21,781 nt of DNA from Candidatus Staskawiczbacteria bacterium RIFOXYD1_FULL_32_13. GTDB taxonomy: Bacteria; Patescibacteriota; Minisyncoccia; Minisyncoccales; Staskawiczbacteraceae. The stretch is from the NCBI GenBank assembly GCA_001820485.1, contig MHPU01000041.1:1-21781 (forward strand), read 5' to 3'. Shown here piece after piece: positions 5,772 through 12,511 of the stretch (position 1 is the first letter of the stretch; each line of letters begins with the position of its first letter). The notes beneath the pieces were generated by a model. The model saw only the letters and a list, made by a program, of their open reading frames with translations, did no database searches and had not been told where the DNA came from. The translations under genes were made by a program, and so were the position numbers.

Positions 5772-7943
5772 CTAAACCTTAGCTGGCATTTTGTATTCTT
5801 TTCTTTCACCAAATTCTTGTTTTTTTCCATTGTTCCATTGCTGTACAGGTCTAATGTATCCTACCACCCTTGAATAAACTTCACAAGGCTGTTTTATAGC
5901 ACAAGAAGGGCATTCAAAATGTTCACCTGCAATATATCCGTGAGTTGGACAAATAGAAAAAGTTGGAGTTAAAGTAATATATGGCAAATGAAATTTATCA
6001 AAAACTTTTCTTACTAAATTTTTTGCCATTTGAGGATCTGAAATTTTCTCTCCAATAAACAAATGCAAAACAGTTCCACCAGTATATTTTGTTTGTAATT
6101 CATCTTGAAGTTCCAAGGCATTGAAAGGATCATCTGTATAATTTACTGGCAAATGAGTTGAATTTGTATAGTAAGGAACTTCTTTTGTTCCAGCTGTAAT
6201 TATATCTGGAAATCTTTCTTTATCTGCTTTAGCTTGCCTATAAGCTGTACCTTCTCCAGGAGTTGCTTCCAAGTTATATAAATTTCCAGTTTCTTCTTGA
6301 AATTTAATCATTACATCACGCATAAAATCCATAATTTCTAAAGCAAATTTTTTACCTTGTTTGTCGGCGATTCCAACTCCCATAAAATTAAGCAAAGTTT
6401 CATTCATTCCAATTAATCCAATTGTTGAAAAATGATTTCCAAAATACGTGTCTCTCATTTTTTTCACATCTGACAAATAATGTCTTGAAAATGGATACAA
6501 GCCTTTATCCATAAAATTATCCAAGGCTTTTCTTTTAATTTCCAAAGATTCTTTTGCTAAATTCATTAAGTGTTCTAATCTTTCAAAAAATTCTTTTTTA
6601 GTTTTTGATAAATAACCAATTCTTGGCATATTTATTGTAACTACACCAATTGAGCCAGTTTTTGGGCTAGATCCAAAAAGCCCTCCTCCTCTTTTATACA
6701 ATTCTCTGTTATCTAATCTAAGACGACAGCACATTGACCTTGCATCATCTGGACTCATATCAGATTGCACAAAATTTGAAAAATAATTAATTCCATATTT
6801 TGCAGTTGCTTCCCATAATTTATCTAAATTTGGATTATCCCAATCAAAATCTTTTCCAATTGAAACTGTAGGTATTGGAAAAGTAAATGGCCTGCCTTTG
6901 GCATCTCCTTCCATTAATCCTTCATAAAAAGCTTGAATAAACATATTCATTTCTGGTTGGAATTCTCCATAAGTTTCATTTTGTACTTCCCCGCCAATTA
7001 TTACCGGCATTTTTGCTAAAAATGCTGGTGGTTTTACATCTAAAGAAACATTCAAAAATGGTGTTTGAAATCCAACTCTTGTTGGTACCATACAATTAAA
7101 TAAAAATTCTTGCACTGATTGTTTTACTTGTTTGTAAGTTAAGCCATCATATCTTATAAATGGGGCAAGTAATGTATCAAAGTTAGATACTGCATTGGCT
7201 CCAGCTGTTTCTCCTTGCAAAGTAAAAAGTACATTTACTAATTGACCAAGAGCGGTCCTAAAATGTTTTGGAGGTTTGCATTCAATTTTCCCAGGAACAC
7301 CACCAAATCCTTTTATTAAAAAATCATACAAATCCCAACCTGCGCAATAAGTTGCTAATAATTCTAAGTTATGAATATGGAAATCCTCTGCAAAAGCTGC
7401 GTCTCTAATTTCTTTTGGATAAATTTTATTTAACCAATATTTTTTTGAAATATATGACCCTACATATTGATTAAGTCCCTGCAAAGAAAATGTCATATTA
7501 GCATTTTCTTTAACTTGCCAATCAAGTTCTTTTAAATAACTATCTACTTTTTCAGAAGATTCGTCCACCGCAGTTCCCAATTCTCTTACTTTTCTTCTTT
7601 GTTCTCTGTACAAAATATAGGATCTTGCTTCTTCAACTAATCCTTCTAAAATTAAAACTTCTTCAACAATATCTTGAATTTGTTCAATAGTAGGAATTTC
7701 GTCTTTTTTAAATCTTCTATTTAAAATATCCACTACTCTATTTCCAACTTTTCTTGATTCAGCCCCATTACCATGTCCTACAGATGTTATGGCTTTATGC
7801 ACTGCATCTATAATTTTTTCCGATTCAAACTCAACGACCCTCCCATCTCTTTTAAGCACTTTTGTAATTCTACTTTCATTTTTTTTCCCGCCTGCAACGC
7901 TTTGCGTAGCAATGCGGGCAGGATTTTTTTTTACTTTTGGCAT
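5772..7943 (-). CDS. nrdD: anaerobic (class III) ribonucleoside-triphosphate reductase
   Basis: A 723-aa cytoplasmic enzyme that reduces ribonucleotides to deoxyribonucleotides under anoxia using a glycyl radical. An ATP-cone regulatory domain occupies about residues 25-120 (VLKRDGRVVEFESEKIIDAV onward). The barrel includes SMCCRLRLDNRELYKRGGGLFGS with the substrate-site cysteines. The C-terminus has zinc-site cysteines (CPTHGY, CPSC, and a further C) and the glycyl-radical loop SRVVGYIRPVQQWNNGKKQE. Length and order are normal. A repeat-derived peptide (ARIATQSVAGG) sits between the first residues and the ATP cone. The activase gene nrdG lies 2.6 kb downstream on the same strand, beyond the DGR. 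A promoter is visible upstream. No NrdR box was recognised. Confidence 0.95.
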   Translation of the reverse strand: MPKVKKNPARIATQSVAGGKKNESRITKVLKRDGRVVEFESEKIIDAVHKAITSVGHGNGAESRKVGNRVVDILNRRFKKDEIPTIEQIQDIVEEVLILEGLVEEARSYILYREQRRKVRELGTAVDESSEKVDSYLKELDWQVKENANMTFSLQGLNQYVGSYISKKYWLNKIYPKEIRDAAFAEDFHIHNLELLATYCAGWDLYDFLIKGFGGVPGKIECKPPKHFRTALGQLVNVLFTLQGETAGANAVSNFDTLLAPFIRYDGLTYKQVKQSVQEFLFNCMVPTRVGFQTPFLNVSLDVKPPAFLAKMPVIIGGEVQNETYGEFQPEMNMFIQAFYEGLMEGDAKGRPFTFPIPTVSIGKDFDWDNPNLDKLWEATAKYGINYFSNFVQSDMSPDDARSMCCRLRLDNRELYKRGGGLFGSSPKTGSIGVVTINMPRIGYLSKTKKEFFERLEHLMNLAKESLEIKRKALDNFMDKGLYPFSRHYLSDVKKMRDTYFGNHFSTIGLIGMNETLLNFMGVGIADKQGKKFALEIMDFMRDVMIKFQEETGNLYNLEATPGEGTAYRQAKADKERFPDIITAGTKEVPYYTNSTHLPVNYTDDPFNALELQDELQTKYTGGTVLHLFIGEKISDPQMAKNLVRKVFDKFHLPYITLTPTFSICPTHGYIAGEHFECPSCAIKQPCEVYSRVVGYIRPVQQWNNGKKQEFGERKEYKMPAKV
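7887..7922. repeat. dispersed G+C-rich repeat in the 5' end of nrdD
   Basis: CCCGCCTGCAACGCTTTGCG continuing to GCGGGCAGG. It has inverted ends (CCTGC / GCAGG) and an inner ACGC-TTT-GCGT hairpin. It is read in frame as ARIATQSVAGG, flanked by A/T-rich lysine codons. This looks like another insertion of a palindromic element at a protein terminus. Confidence 0.55.
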
Positions 7944-7994
7944 GATTTTAATTTTAATATTTTAAAAAATATTTTTTTATAAGTTGCATAATCT

Positions 7995-8022
7995 ATTTTA
8001 CTTGATTTAAAAACCGAGTCAA
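7995..8022 (-). promoter_or_regulatory. promoter of nrdD
   Basis: TTGACT (8022-8017), 16-base spacer, TAAAAT (8000-7995) on the minus strand, about 50 bases before the nrdD ATG. The leader is AT-rich and has no clear Shine-Dalgarno sequence. Confidence 0.55.
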
Positions 8023-8086
8023 GCCCCACTTTAAGCACAAAAATCTGTGAATAACTATTAAATTTTATAAAATTTGTAAAATCACA

Positions 8087-8117
8087 ACAAAAAAGCCATT
8101 TTTTATGGCTTTTTTGT
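8087..8117 (-). terminator. terminator of the cysteine-rich protein gene
   Basis: ACAAAAAAGCCAT (8087-8099) and ATGGCTTTTTTGT (8105-8117) are perfect 13-bp arms with a 5-base loop. The minus strand ends the stem in TTTTTT, 18 bases after the stop at 8135. It could act in both directions. Confidence 0.8.
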
Positions 8118-8134
8118 GTTTTAATTATATATTT

Positions 8135-9196
8135 TTACCAAGCCAAAAAACTCCACCAAGGTTTTTTTATATTATTAACTTCCCCTGTTTCTGCATTAAC
8201 TTCAGCAGTTATATTCATATTTTCTTTAAATAAACCCAAAATTTTAACTTGTTTTTCTCCATTTAAATTATAAACATATTTTTCATTATTTTTTTCGCCA
8301 ACTGCCTTCAAAACAATATTCCACCCCAAATCACCCAATTTTTCAATTGCTTTTAAAGAAGCACTGTCAGGTAAAATTTTTATATCGTTTTCTTTTCCAT
8401 TAGAAAGTTTTTTAACACACATTGGAAGTTTTTCACAACCATTCTTATCTTTTCCTAAAGAAATAATTTTACCATTATCACATTTTGCAGGACTCATTTT
8501 AGGACAATCCTTTGTGGTTTCTAATTTATTAGCATTTTTATTTAAACTATTATTGTTTGTATTAGCATTATTATTCGTAATGATTTTATTGGTTTGCCTT
8601 TCATAAGAAGATTCTCTATATGAAATTTGACAATACTCTCCATTACATTTTACGCAAGTAAATTTAGGTATGTTATTTACAGAATTATTATTCAAATCCT
8701 CTTGTGCATATTTTTCTACTAATCCCAAACAACACTCTTGCATAAAAGGAGTTCCTGATTCTCCGTCCTTAAGACATCCTAATAAGGATTCTTTTTCACA
8801 ATCTTTTTGACAATCTCCCTTCACGCAAGGAAGACACTTTGCATCTAATTTTTCAGAGTATATGCAAGGAGAACAAAATGTTTCTTCAAATTTCTCACAA
8901 ATATTGTTTCCACAAACAGGTCCTAATTTATCATTACAATCTTTAGGACAATTTTGTAAATTCTCATCACCTTCGCAAACATTATTCCCACAGCAGGTTG
9001 GTGCTTTATTACAATAGTTCTCATCCCAACCAATTTGTGGAATTAATTTATTTGGTAATGGACAAACTGGTGGAGTAGTTGATGGACATTTCCTATTATC
9101 CCAATCTATTTCACTTAACGAAATAGCTAAAACAAAATATAGTGGCAACAAAAATAATGATAAAACTATAAAACTACCTAAAAATACTTTTTTCAT
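8135..9196 (-). CDS. secreted cysteine-rich protein with CGNN-C repeats
   Basis: A 353-aa protein with a signal peptide (MKKVFLGSFIVLSLFLLPLY...). The first 200 residues are cysteine-rich and include two related blocks, CGNNVCEGDENLQNCPKDC and CGNNICEKFEETFCSPC, separated by about 20 residues. They resemble the CGNGVCE...ENC..C calcium-binding-like repeats often found in secreted CPR and archaeal proteins. An Asn-rich linker (NNNANTNNNSLNKNAN) leads to a third cysteine block and a C-terminal domain with ITAEVNAETGEVNNI, which recalls PepSY-type modules. It is probably exported and disulfide-bonded or metal-binding. No enzymatic motif is visible. It is monocistronic, with its own promoter and terminator. 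Confidence 0.75.
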   Translation of the reverse strand: MKKVFLGSFIVLSLFLLPLYFVLAISLSEIDWDNRKCPSTTPPVCPLPNKLIPQIGWDENYCNKAPTCCGNNVCEGDENLQNCPKDCNDKLGPVCGNNICEKFEETFCSPCIYSEKLDAKCLPCVKGDCQKDCEKESLLGCLKDGESGTPFMQECCLGLVEKYAQEDLNNNSVNNIPKFTCVKCNGEYCQISYRESSYERQTNKIITNNNANTNNNSLNKNANKLETTKDCPKMSPAKCDNGKIISLGKDKNGCEKLPMCVKKLSNGKENDIKILPDSASLKAIEKLGDLGWNIVLKAVGEKNNEKYVYNLNGEKQVKILGLFKENMNITAEVNAETGEVNNIKKPWWSFLAW

Positions 9197-9228
9197 AATT
9201 GAAAATTCTAATTTAATATAATTATTTT

Positions 9229-9237
9229 ATTATACCA
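9229..9237 (-). promoter_or_regulatory. extended -10 promoter of the cysteine-rich protein gene
   Basis: TGGTATAAT on the minus strand (TATAAT at 9234-9229), about 33 bases before the ATG. No -35 hexamer is recognisable; the upstream DNA is the T-tract of the next gene's terminator. Confidence 0.4.
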
Positions 9238-9251
9238 CTAATAAAAAAAAT

Positions 9252-9279
9252 AAAAAACCTCGGCTTATAAAACCGAGGT
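9252..9279 (-). terminator. terminator of the deoxyribosyltransferase-like gene
   Basis: ACCTCGG (9257-9263) and CCGAGGT (9273-9279) pair around a 9-base loop. Minus-strand T-run at 9257-9252. It lies 22 bases after the stop at 9301. Confidence 0.8.
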
Positions 9280-9300
9280 ATGAACCAATGTCAAAATACA

Positions 9301-9753
9301 TCAAGCTACGGGCAGTTTCTGAATTACAGACATAAGACCCCAGATACCAATTTGCTCAATAGTATATTCCATTGTTTCCTTGATTGCAGGATTCCCTCTC
9401 AACAAGCGAGAAACCTTTTTGCCTTTTGGGTAGAAAAGAATTGCCGGTACTCCGCTGTGATTTGCCATTTCAACTTCAATTCCACCTCCCCAAGAAGGAG
9501 CAATAGCAACAACAATTAAAACTGATGTTTTATTACAAACCTGATCCCTTTCGGCTTCATCAACATCCTCTGGCAAAAAATTTGTATGACGAATTGGATC
9601 ATAATGCTCGTGAGGAACAAATGCCCTGATATCAAAATACTGTTTATGAGCATCAGCAATTCTTGAATACAAATTCCTGACGCTCTCCTGCACATCAGGT
9701 GGAAGCTCTGTTAAAGGACCACAAATATAAGCTGTCTTACCATTAGCACTCAT
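9301..9753 (-). CDS. nucleoside 2-deoxyribosyltransferase-like protein
   Basis: A 150-aa cytoplasmic protein. The N-terminal TAYICGPLTELPPDV and the later SVLIVVAIAPSWGGGIEVEM, followed by NHSGVPAILFYPKG, match the Rossmann-like nucleoside 2-deoxyribosyltransferase fold: a GPL/GSI loop, then an acidic E-x-E pair and a phosphate-side loop. In that family the acidic residue attacks C1 of the sugar. Members act in nucleotide salvage or as nucleotide-sensing stress proteins, and the substrate cannot be told here. I start at the ATG at 9753 because GGAGAT lies 9 bases upstream; a frame open to 9792 adds 13 unlikely residues. It is richer in G and C than its neighbours, with its own promoter and terminator. 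Confidence 0.65.
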   Translation of the reverse strand: MSANGKTAYICGPLTELPPDVQESVRNLYSRIADAHKQYFDIRAFVPHEHYDPIRHTNFLPEDVDEAERDQVCNKTSVLIVVAIAPSWGGGIEVEMANHSGVPAILFYPKGKKVSRLLRGNPAIKETMEYTIEQIGIWGLMSVIQKLPVA

Positions 9754-9797
9754 TGGAAAATCTCCAAAAAAAGAACAAAAACCACGACACATATTTT

Positions 9798-9825
9798 AGA
9801 TTATTCTTTTTTCAAATTTTGTCAA
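9798..9825 (-). promoter_or_regulatory. promoter of the deoxyribosyltransferase-like gene
   Basis: TTGACA (9825-9820), 16-base spacer, TAATCT (9803-9798) on the minus strand, followed by a 45-base leader with GGAGAT. The -35 is perfect and the -10 weak. Confidence 0.5.
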
Positions 9826-9865
9826 CCAAAAAGCAGGTCATTTAGCCCACTTTTCCCACTTTAGC

Positions 9866-9908
9866 TATTCGCTCAGACCTGTGTGAGTGAATTGTTTCAA
9901 ACAAAAAC
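9866..9908. repeat. direct repeat flanking the restriction-modification region, left copy
   Basis: TATTCGCTCAGACCTGTGTG then AGTGAATTGTTTCAAACAAAAA. It matches 12434-12476 with about five differences and one indel. Both copies sit directly after an intrinsic terminator on the minus strand, although the terminator stems themselves differ. Confidence 0.75.
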
Positions 9909-9925
9909 CGAGATTACTCTCGGTT
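9901..9925 (-). terminator. terminator downstream of the small ORF and restriction region
   Basis: AACCGAG (9906-9912) and CTCGGTT (9919-9925) pair around ATTACT. The minus strand continues TTTTTGTTTG. It ends leftward transcription from 10230-12374. The space 9754-10047 otherwise holds only the flanking repeat, a promoter and a palindrome. Confidence 0.65.
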
Positions 9926-10001
9926 AAAACATTGCTCCAAAAATACCCAACCAAATTTTTTGCATTTTACTCAACATATTTTTTTAAAAACCAATTTCAA
10001 A

Positions 10002-10033
10002 CTATTCTTATATTCTCGAGAATAAGAGAATAG
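10002..10033. repeat. 32-bp palindrome centred on CTCGAG
   Basis: Left half CTATTCTTATATTCTC and right half GAGAATAAGAGAATAG match at 14 of 16 positions with no loop. It lies 15 bases after the small ORF. It may be an extra terminator stem, although its T-run is poor, or a protein-binding site. Confidence 0.5.
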
Positions 10034-10047
10034 CCTAATTGATTTTA

Positions 10048-10230
10048 TTATTTTTTATCAAATTTCTTAACCAAATCCTCTTGTTTTTCGCTATACTCAA
10101 CAGGATTAATTTCCTTGCCATTCATAAAACTTTCGTCCTCAAATCCAGTTGCAACCCAACGGCACTGCTTTTTGCCATTTATAACACACTCTTCTGATTG
10201 CAAATATACGCCCGTAGAAAATATTAACAT
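10048..10230 (-). CDS. small hypothetical protein downstream of the restriction gene
   Basis: A 60-aa ORF, 28 bases after the restriction-enzyme stop on the same strand. The sequence is polar and contains EECVINGKKQCRWVATGFEDE and a lysine-rich end (LVKKFDKK). I recognise no family. The protein-like composition and two cysteines in a compact motif favour a real gene, but it lacks a clear ribosome binding site. A stop two codons upstream prevents extension. It may be the remaining C-terminal part of a gene cut when the restriction-modification module arrived (inference). Confidence 0.4.
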   Translation of the reverse strand: MLIFSTGVYLQSEECVINGKKQCRWVATGFEDESFMNGKEINPVEYSEKQEDLVKKFDKK

Positions 10231-10258
10231 AATTTATTTAAATAAATATTTAATTTCT

Positions 10259-11419
10259 TTATTCCTCATTTTCTTCATCATCAAAAGAGCTTACATTATC
10301 TAATTTAAATTTTTCATAAGAATCTATACTAGTAAAATCTATGTCATAATGGCTATTATCAACTTTATAAATTACAACAGTATCAAGTCCGATAGTTTGA
10401 AGTTTTTCATAAGTAAGAAGTTCCCCTTCCTCAAGATTTAAAACGTCTCTTAATATCCATTCGCCGAGCTTAGAATTTGGATTACTCATAAGAGCTTTTG
10501 AATTATCCTGACAAATTTTTGCACTCATAATTTCTCTATTTGGCAAAGTTAGTTCAAAAACTTCATCTCTTGGAGGAAAAAAGTTATTAAATTTTTTATT
10601 TATCCATGCTGGAATAGGAATATACGCCTCATTAAAATTACGAGGACGCCCACTAGCATTCCACTGATTAAGCTGACTCTTTTCGGGAACTTTTTTACTA
10701 CCACCTCTTGTTGAATATAAGGGAAGAAATATATGAGGCTGTTGTTTAATCGGTGAAAAAATTAGACCAATCTCAGATATAATTTTTTCTATTTCCTCAA
10801 ATGGATCAGCAATAATTCTAACCGGTAAATTAAGAATAATATTATCTGCAGTAAACCTTTTATAAAGTGTGCTTTTAGAATTATTAAATGAATAATCATT
10901 TTTTGAGTCTGAGAACTGTATTGAACTACCTCCTCTTGCAATTTTAATATTTTTAATTTTTTCAACTTCTATAAGATTAAATGGTGTTTCATATACAACA
11001 ATTCCGCCAACATGTCTTGTTATGCAGTGATAAATTAAATTATCTAAACCGAATATACGTTTTGTTGTCTCTATTCTTTCATTTCTTAATTCTGAGATTT
11101 TTCTTATTTTTTCTTCCAAAGCAAGTGTATTAAAAGAAATATGATCCTTATTAAATTCAGCTACTTTTTGCAAAGTTCTTCCGTTGCCCTCAAGAAAGGT
11201 TTTAATACCTAACCCAACCCGATTTTTAGAGGCATCTGCAGAAGCATCAGAACGAGAAAGATTTTTTGCATCAAATGCTTTACAAAATAAATTTTCAGCA
11301 ATTCTATCATCAATATATGGCTCAGGATTTTCAGAAAAAAGATTAGACAAAGAACCAATAGCCTTTAGCAACCTTTTATAATAATCAATATTTTTTTCTG
11401 GCTGTTTGTCTATAAACAT
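10259..11419 (-). CDS. type II restriction endonuclease, NgoFVII-like C-terminal domain
   Basis: A 386-aa probable partner of the adjacent cytosine methyltransferase; it would cut unmethylated copies of the same site. The N-terminal half has KNRVGLGIKTFLEGNGRT near residue 65, a glycine-rich lysine motif possibly in the nuclease core, and ITRHVGGIVVYETPFNLI near 135. The C-terminal half (about 230-370) has LNQWNASGRPRNFNEAYIPI, NFFPPRDEVFELTLPNREIM, CQDNSKALMSNPNSKLGEWI and LLTYEKLQTIGLDTVVIYK. This pattern is known from the B3-like DNA-recognition domain of NgoFVII-type enzymes. The acidic C-terminus (DDEENEE) follows. The gene starts one base after the methyltransferase stop, so the two are co-transcribed. 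Specificity cannot be read; a nuclease domain of another class is possible. Confidence 0.7.
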   Translation of the reverse strand: MFIDKQPEKNIDYYKRLLKAIGSLSNLFSENPEPYIDDRIAENLFCKAFDAKNLSRSDASADASKNRVGLGIKTFLEGNGRTLQKVAEFNKDHISFNTLALEEKIRKISELRNERIETTKRIFGLDNLIYHCITRHVGGIVVYETPFNLIEVEKIKNIKIARGGSSIQFSDSKNDYSFNNSKSTLYKRFTADNIILNLPVRIIADPFEEIEKIISEIGLIFSPIKQQPHIFLPLYSTRGGSKKVPEKSQLNQWNASGRPRNFNEAYIPIPAWINKKFNNFFPPRDEVFELTLPNREIMSAKICQDNSKALMSNPNSKLGEWILRDVLNLEEGELLTYEKLQTIGLDTVVIYKVDNSHYDIDFTSIDSYEKFKLDNVSSFDDEENEE

Positions 11420-11420
11420 A

Positions 11421-12374
11421 TTATGACTCTATTGCTTTCATAATTTGATCCGCAACTGATTTTATAACAGTTACAGTTACTGAATTTCCAATCTGTTTAT
11501 ACAATTTTGTATCAGCAAGATTAGTGGGAAAGCGAAAACTATCAGGGAAACCTTGAAATCTTGCACATTCACGAGGAGTTAACTTTCTAATTCCTTTTTT
11601 ATCTTTTATTAAGGGGACATTATGACCTCCCATTCCCATATTGGCTGTTAACGTAGGACAAACACCACTCTTATTTTCACGAACATAAGTTCTGCGCCAC
11701 TGATATATTGTATTTATTGATTTTACACCTTCTCTTAACTTTTCATACATTAATGAATTATTATAATAATATTTCTCATCAACTTTACCTTCAAGCACAT
11801 CTGCTATATTTTTTTTAAGTTTTACTTTTTCAGGAAATTTAAAATTATTATAGGCATTTTCTGACTTAAAGCCTACAATATAAACTCTTTCACGATTCTG
11901 AGGAACATTGCCATATTCTGCACTATTAAGAACATCAACTTTTATATAATAACCCAAATCCGATAAAGCATCTGAAATAATTTTAAAAGTTCTTCCTTTA
12001 TCATGAGATTTTAAATTTTTCACATTTTCGAGAAATACAACTTGAGGTTTTTTATCTTTTACTATTCTTAAGATTTCAAAAAATAAATCTCCACGCCCAG
12101 TGTCTAAAAAACCTCTACGATATCCGGCAATAGAAAAAGGTTGACAAGGAAAACCTGCTAATAAGATATCAAAATCTGGTAATTCCTCGCTTTTTATTTT
12201 TGCCACATCGCAAACCTTAAGCAAAATATTATTAAAATTTAAGTCATAAGTTGCCTTACAATACGCATCGAAATCATTAGCAAAAACAGTCTGAAAACCA
12301 GCTTGTTCAAATCCAGTCCTTATTCCACCTATTCCAGCAAATAAATCAAGAGATTTAAATTTTTTTGAGTTCAT
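11421..12374 (-). CDS. DNA (cytosine-5-)-methyltransferase
   Basis: A 317-aa enzyme that transfers a methyl group from S-adenosylmethionine to C5 of cytosine in a specific site, protecting DNA from the neighbouring endonuclease. Motif I is LDLFAGIGGIRTGFEQAGF (residues 9-27), motif IV LAGFPCQPFS with the catalytic Cys, motif VI FLENVKNL, motif VIII PQNRERVYIVGF, a target-recognition region ending in CPTLTANMGMGGHN, motif IX LTPRECARFQGFP and motif X KQIGNSVTV. The set is complete and the length normal. It precedes the endonuclease gene, consistent with methylation being established first. Codon use is AT-rich like the host. Confidence 0.93.
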   Translation of the reverse strand: MNSKKFKSLDLFAGIGGIRTGFEQAGFQTVFANDFDAYCKATYDLNFNNILLKVCDVAKIKSEELPDFDILLAGFPCQPFSIAGYRRGFLDTGRGDLFFEILRIVKDKKPQVVFLENVKNLKSHDKGRTFKIISDALSDLGYYIKVDVLNSAEYGNVPQNRERVYIVGFKSENAYNNFKFPEKVKLKKNIADVLEGKVDEKYYYNNSLMYEKLREGVKSINTIYQWRRTYVRENKSGVCPTLTANMGMGGHNVPLIKDKKGIRKLTPRECARFQGFPDSFRFPTNLADTKLYKQIGNSVTVTVIKSVADQIMKAIES

Positions 12375-12392
12375 AAAATTATATTTTACTTT

Positions 12393-12420
12393 ATTTTAAC
12401 TCTTTAAAAATTAAAAACAA
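12393..12420 (-). promoter_or_regulatory. possible promoter of the restriction-modification operon
   Basis: TTGTTT (12420-12415), 16-base spacer, TAAAAT (12398-12393) on the minus strand, 18 bases before the methyltransferase ATG. A match of this quality is easy to find in such AT-rich DNA. Confidence 0.3.
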
Positions 12421-12433
12421 GAGTAATATTTTA

Positions 12434-12476
12434 TATTCGCTCAGACGTGCGTGAGCAAATTGTTTTCAAACAAAAA
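12434..12476. repeat. direct repeat flanking the restriction-modification region, right copy
   Basis: TATTCGCTCAGACGTGCGTG then AGCAAATTGTTTTCAAACAAAAA. The segment GCTCA-GACGTGCG-TGAGC can itself form a hairpin. It matches 9866-9908 and directly follows the rpoC terminator on the minus strand. Confidence 0.75.
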
Positions 12477-12491
12477 TCCCGCTTAGCGGGA
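12472..12491 (-). terminator. rpoC terminator
   Basis: TCCCGC (12477-12482) and GCGGGA (12486-12491) pair around TTA; the minus strand continues TTTTTG. It lies 21 bases after the rpoC stop. Confidence 0.8.
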
Positions 12492-12511
12492 CTTTGTTTT
12501 ACTACTTAAAA

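Noticed and set aside
10115..10303. Rightward 62-codon ORF opposite the small gene
   Set aside because: The peptide is low-complexity and overlaps both the small leftward ORF and the end of the endonuclease gene; no ribosome site.
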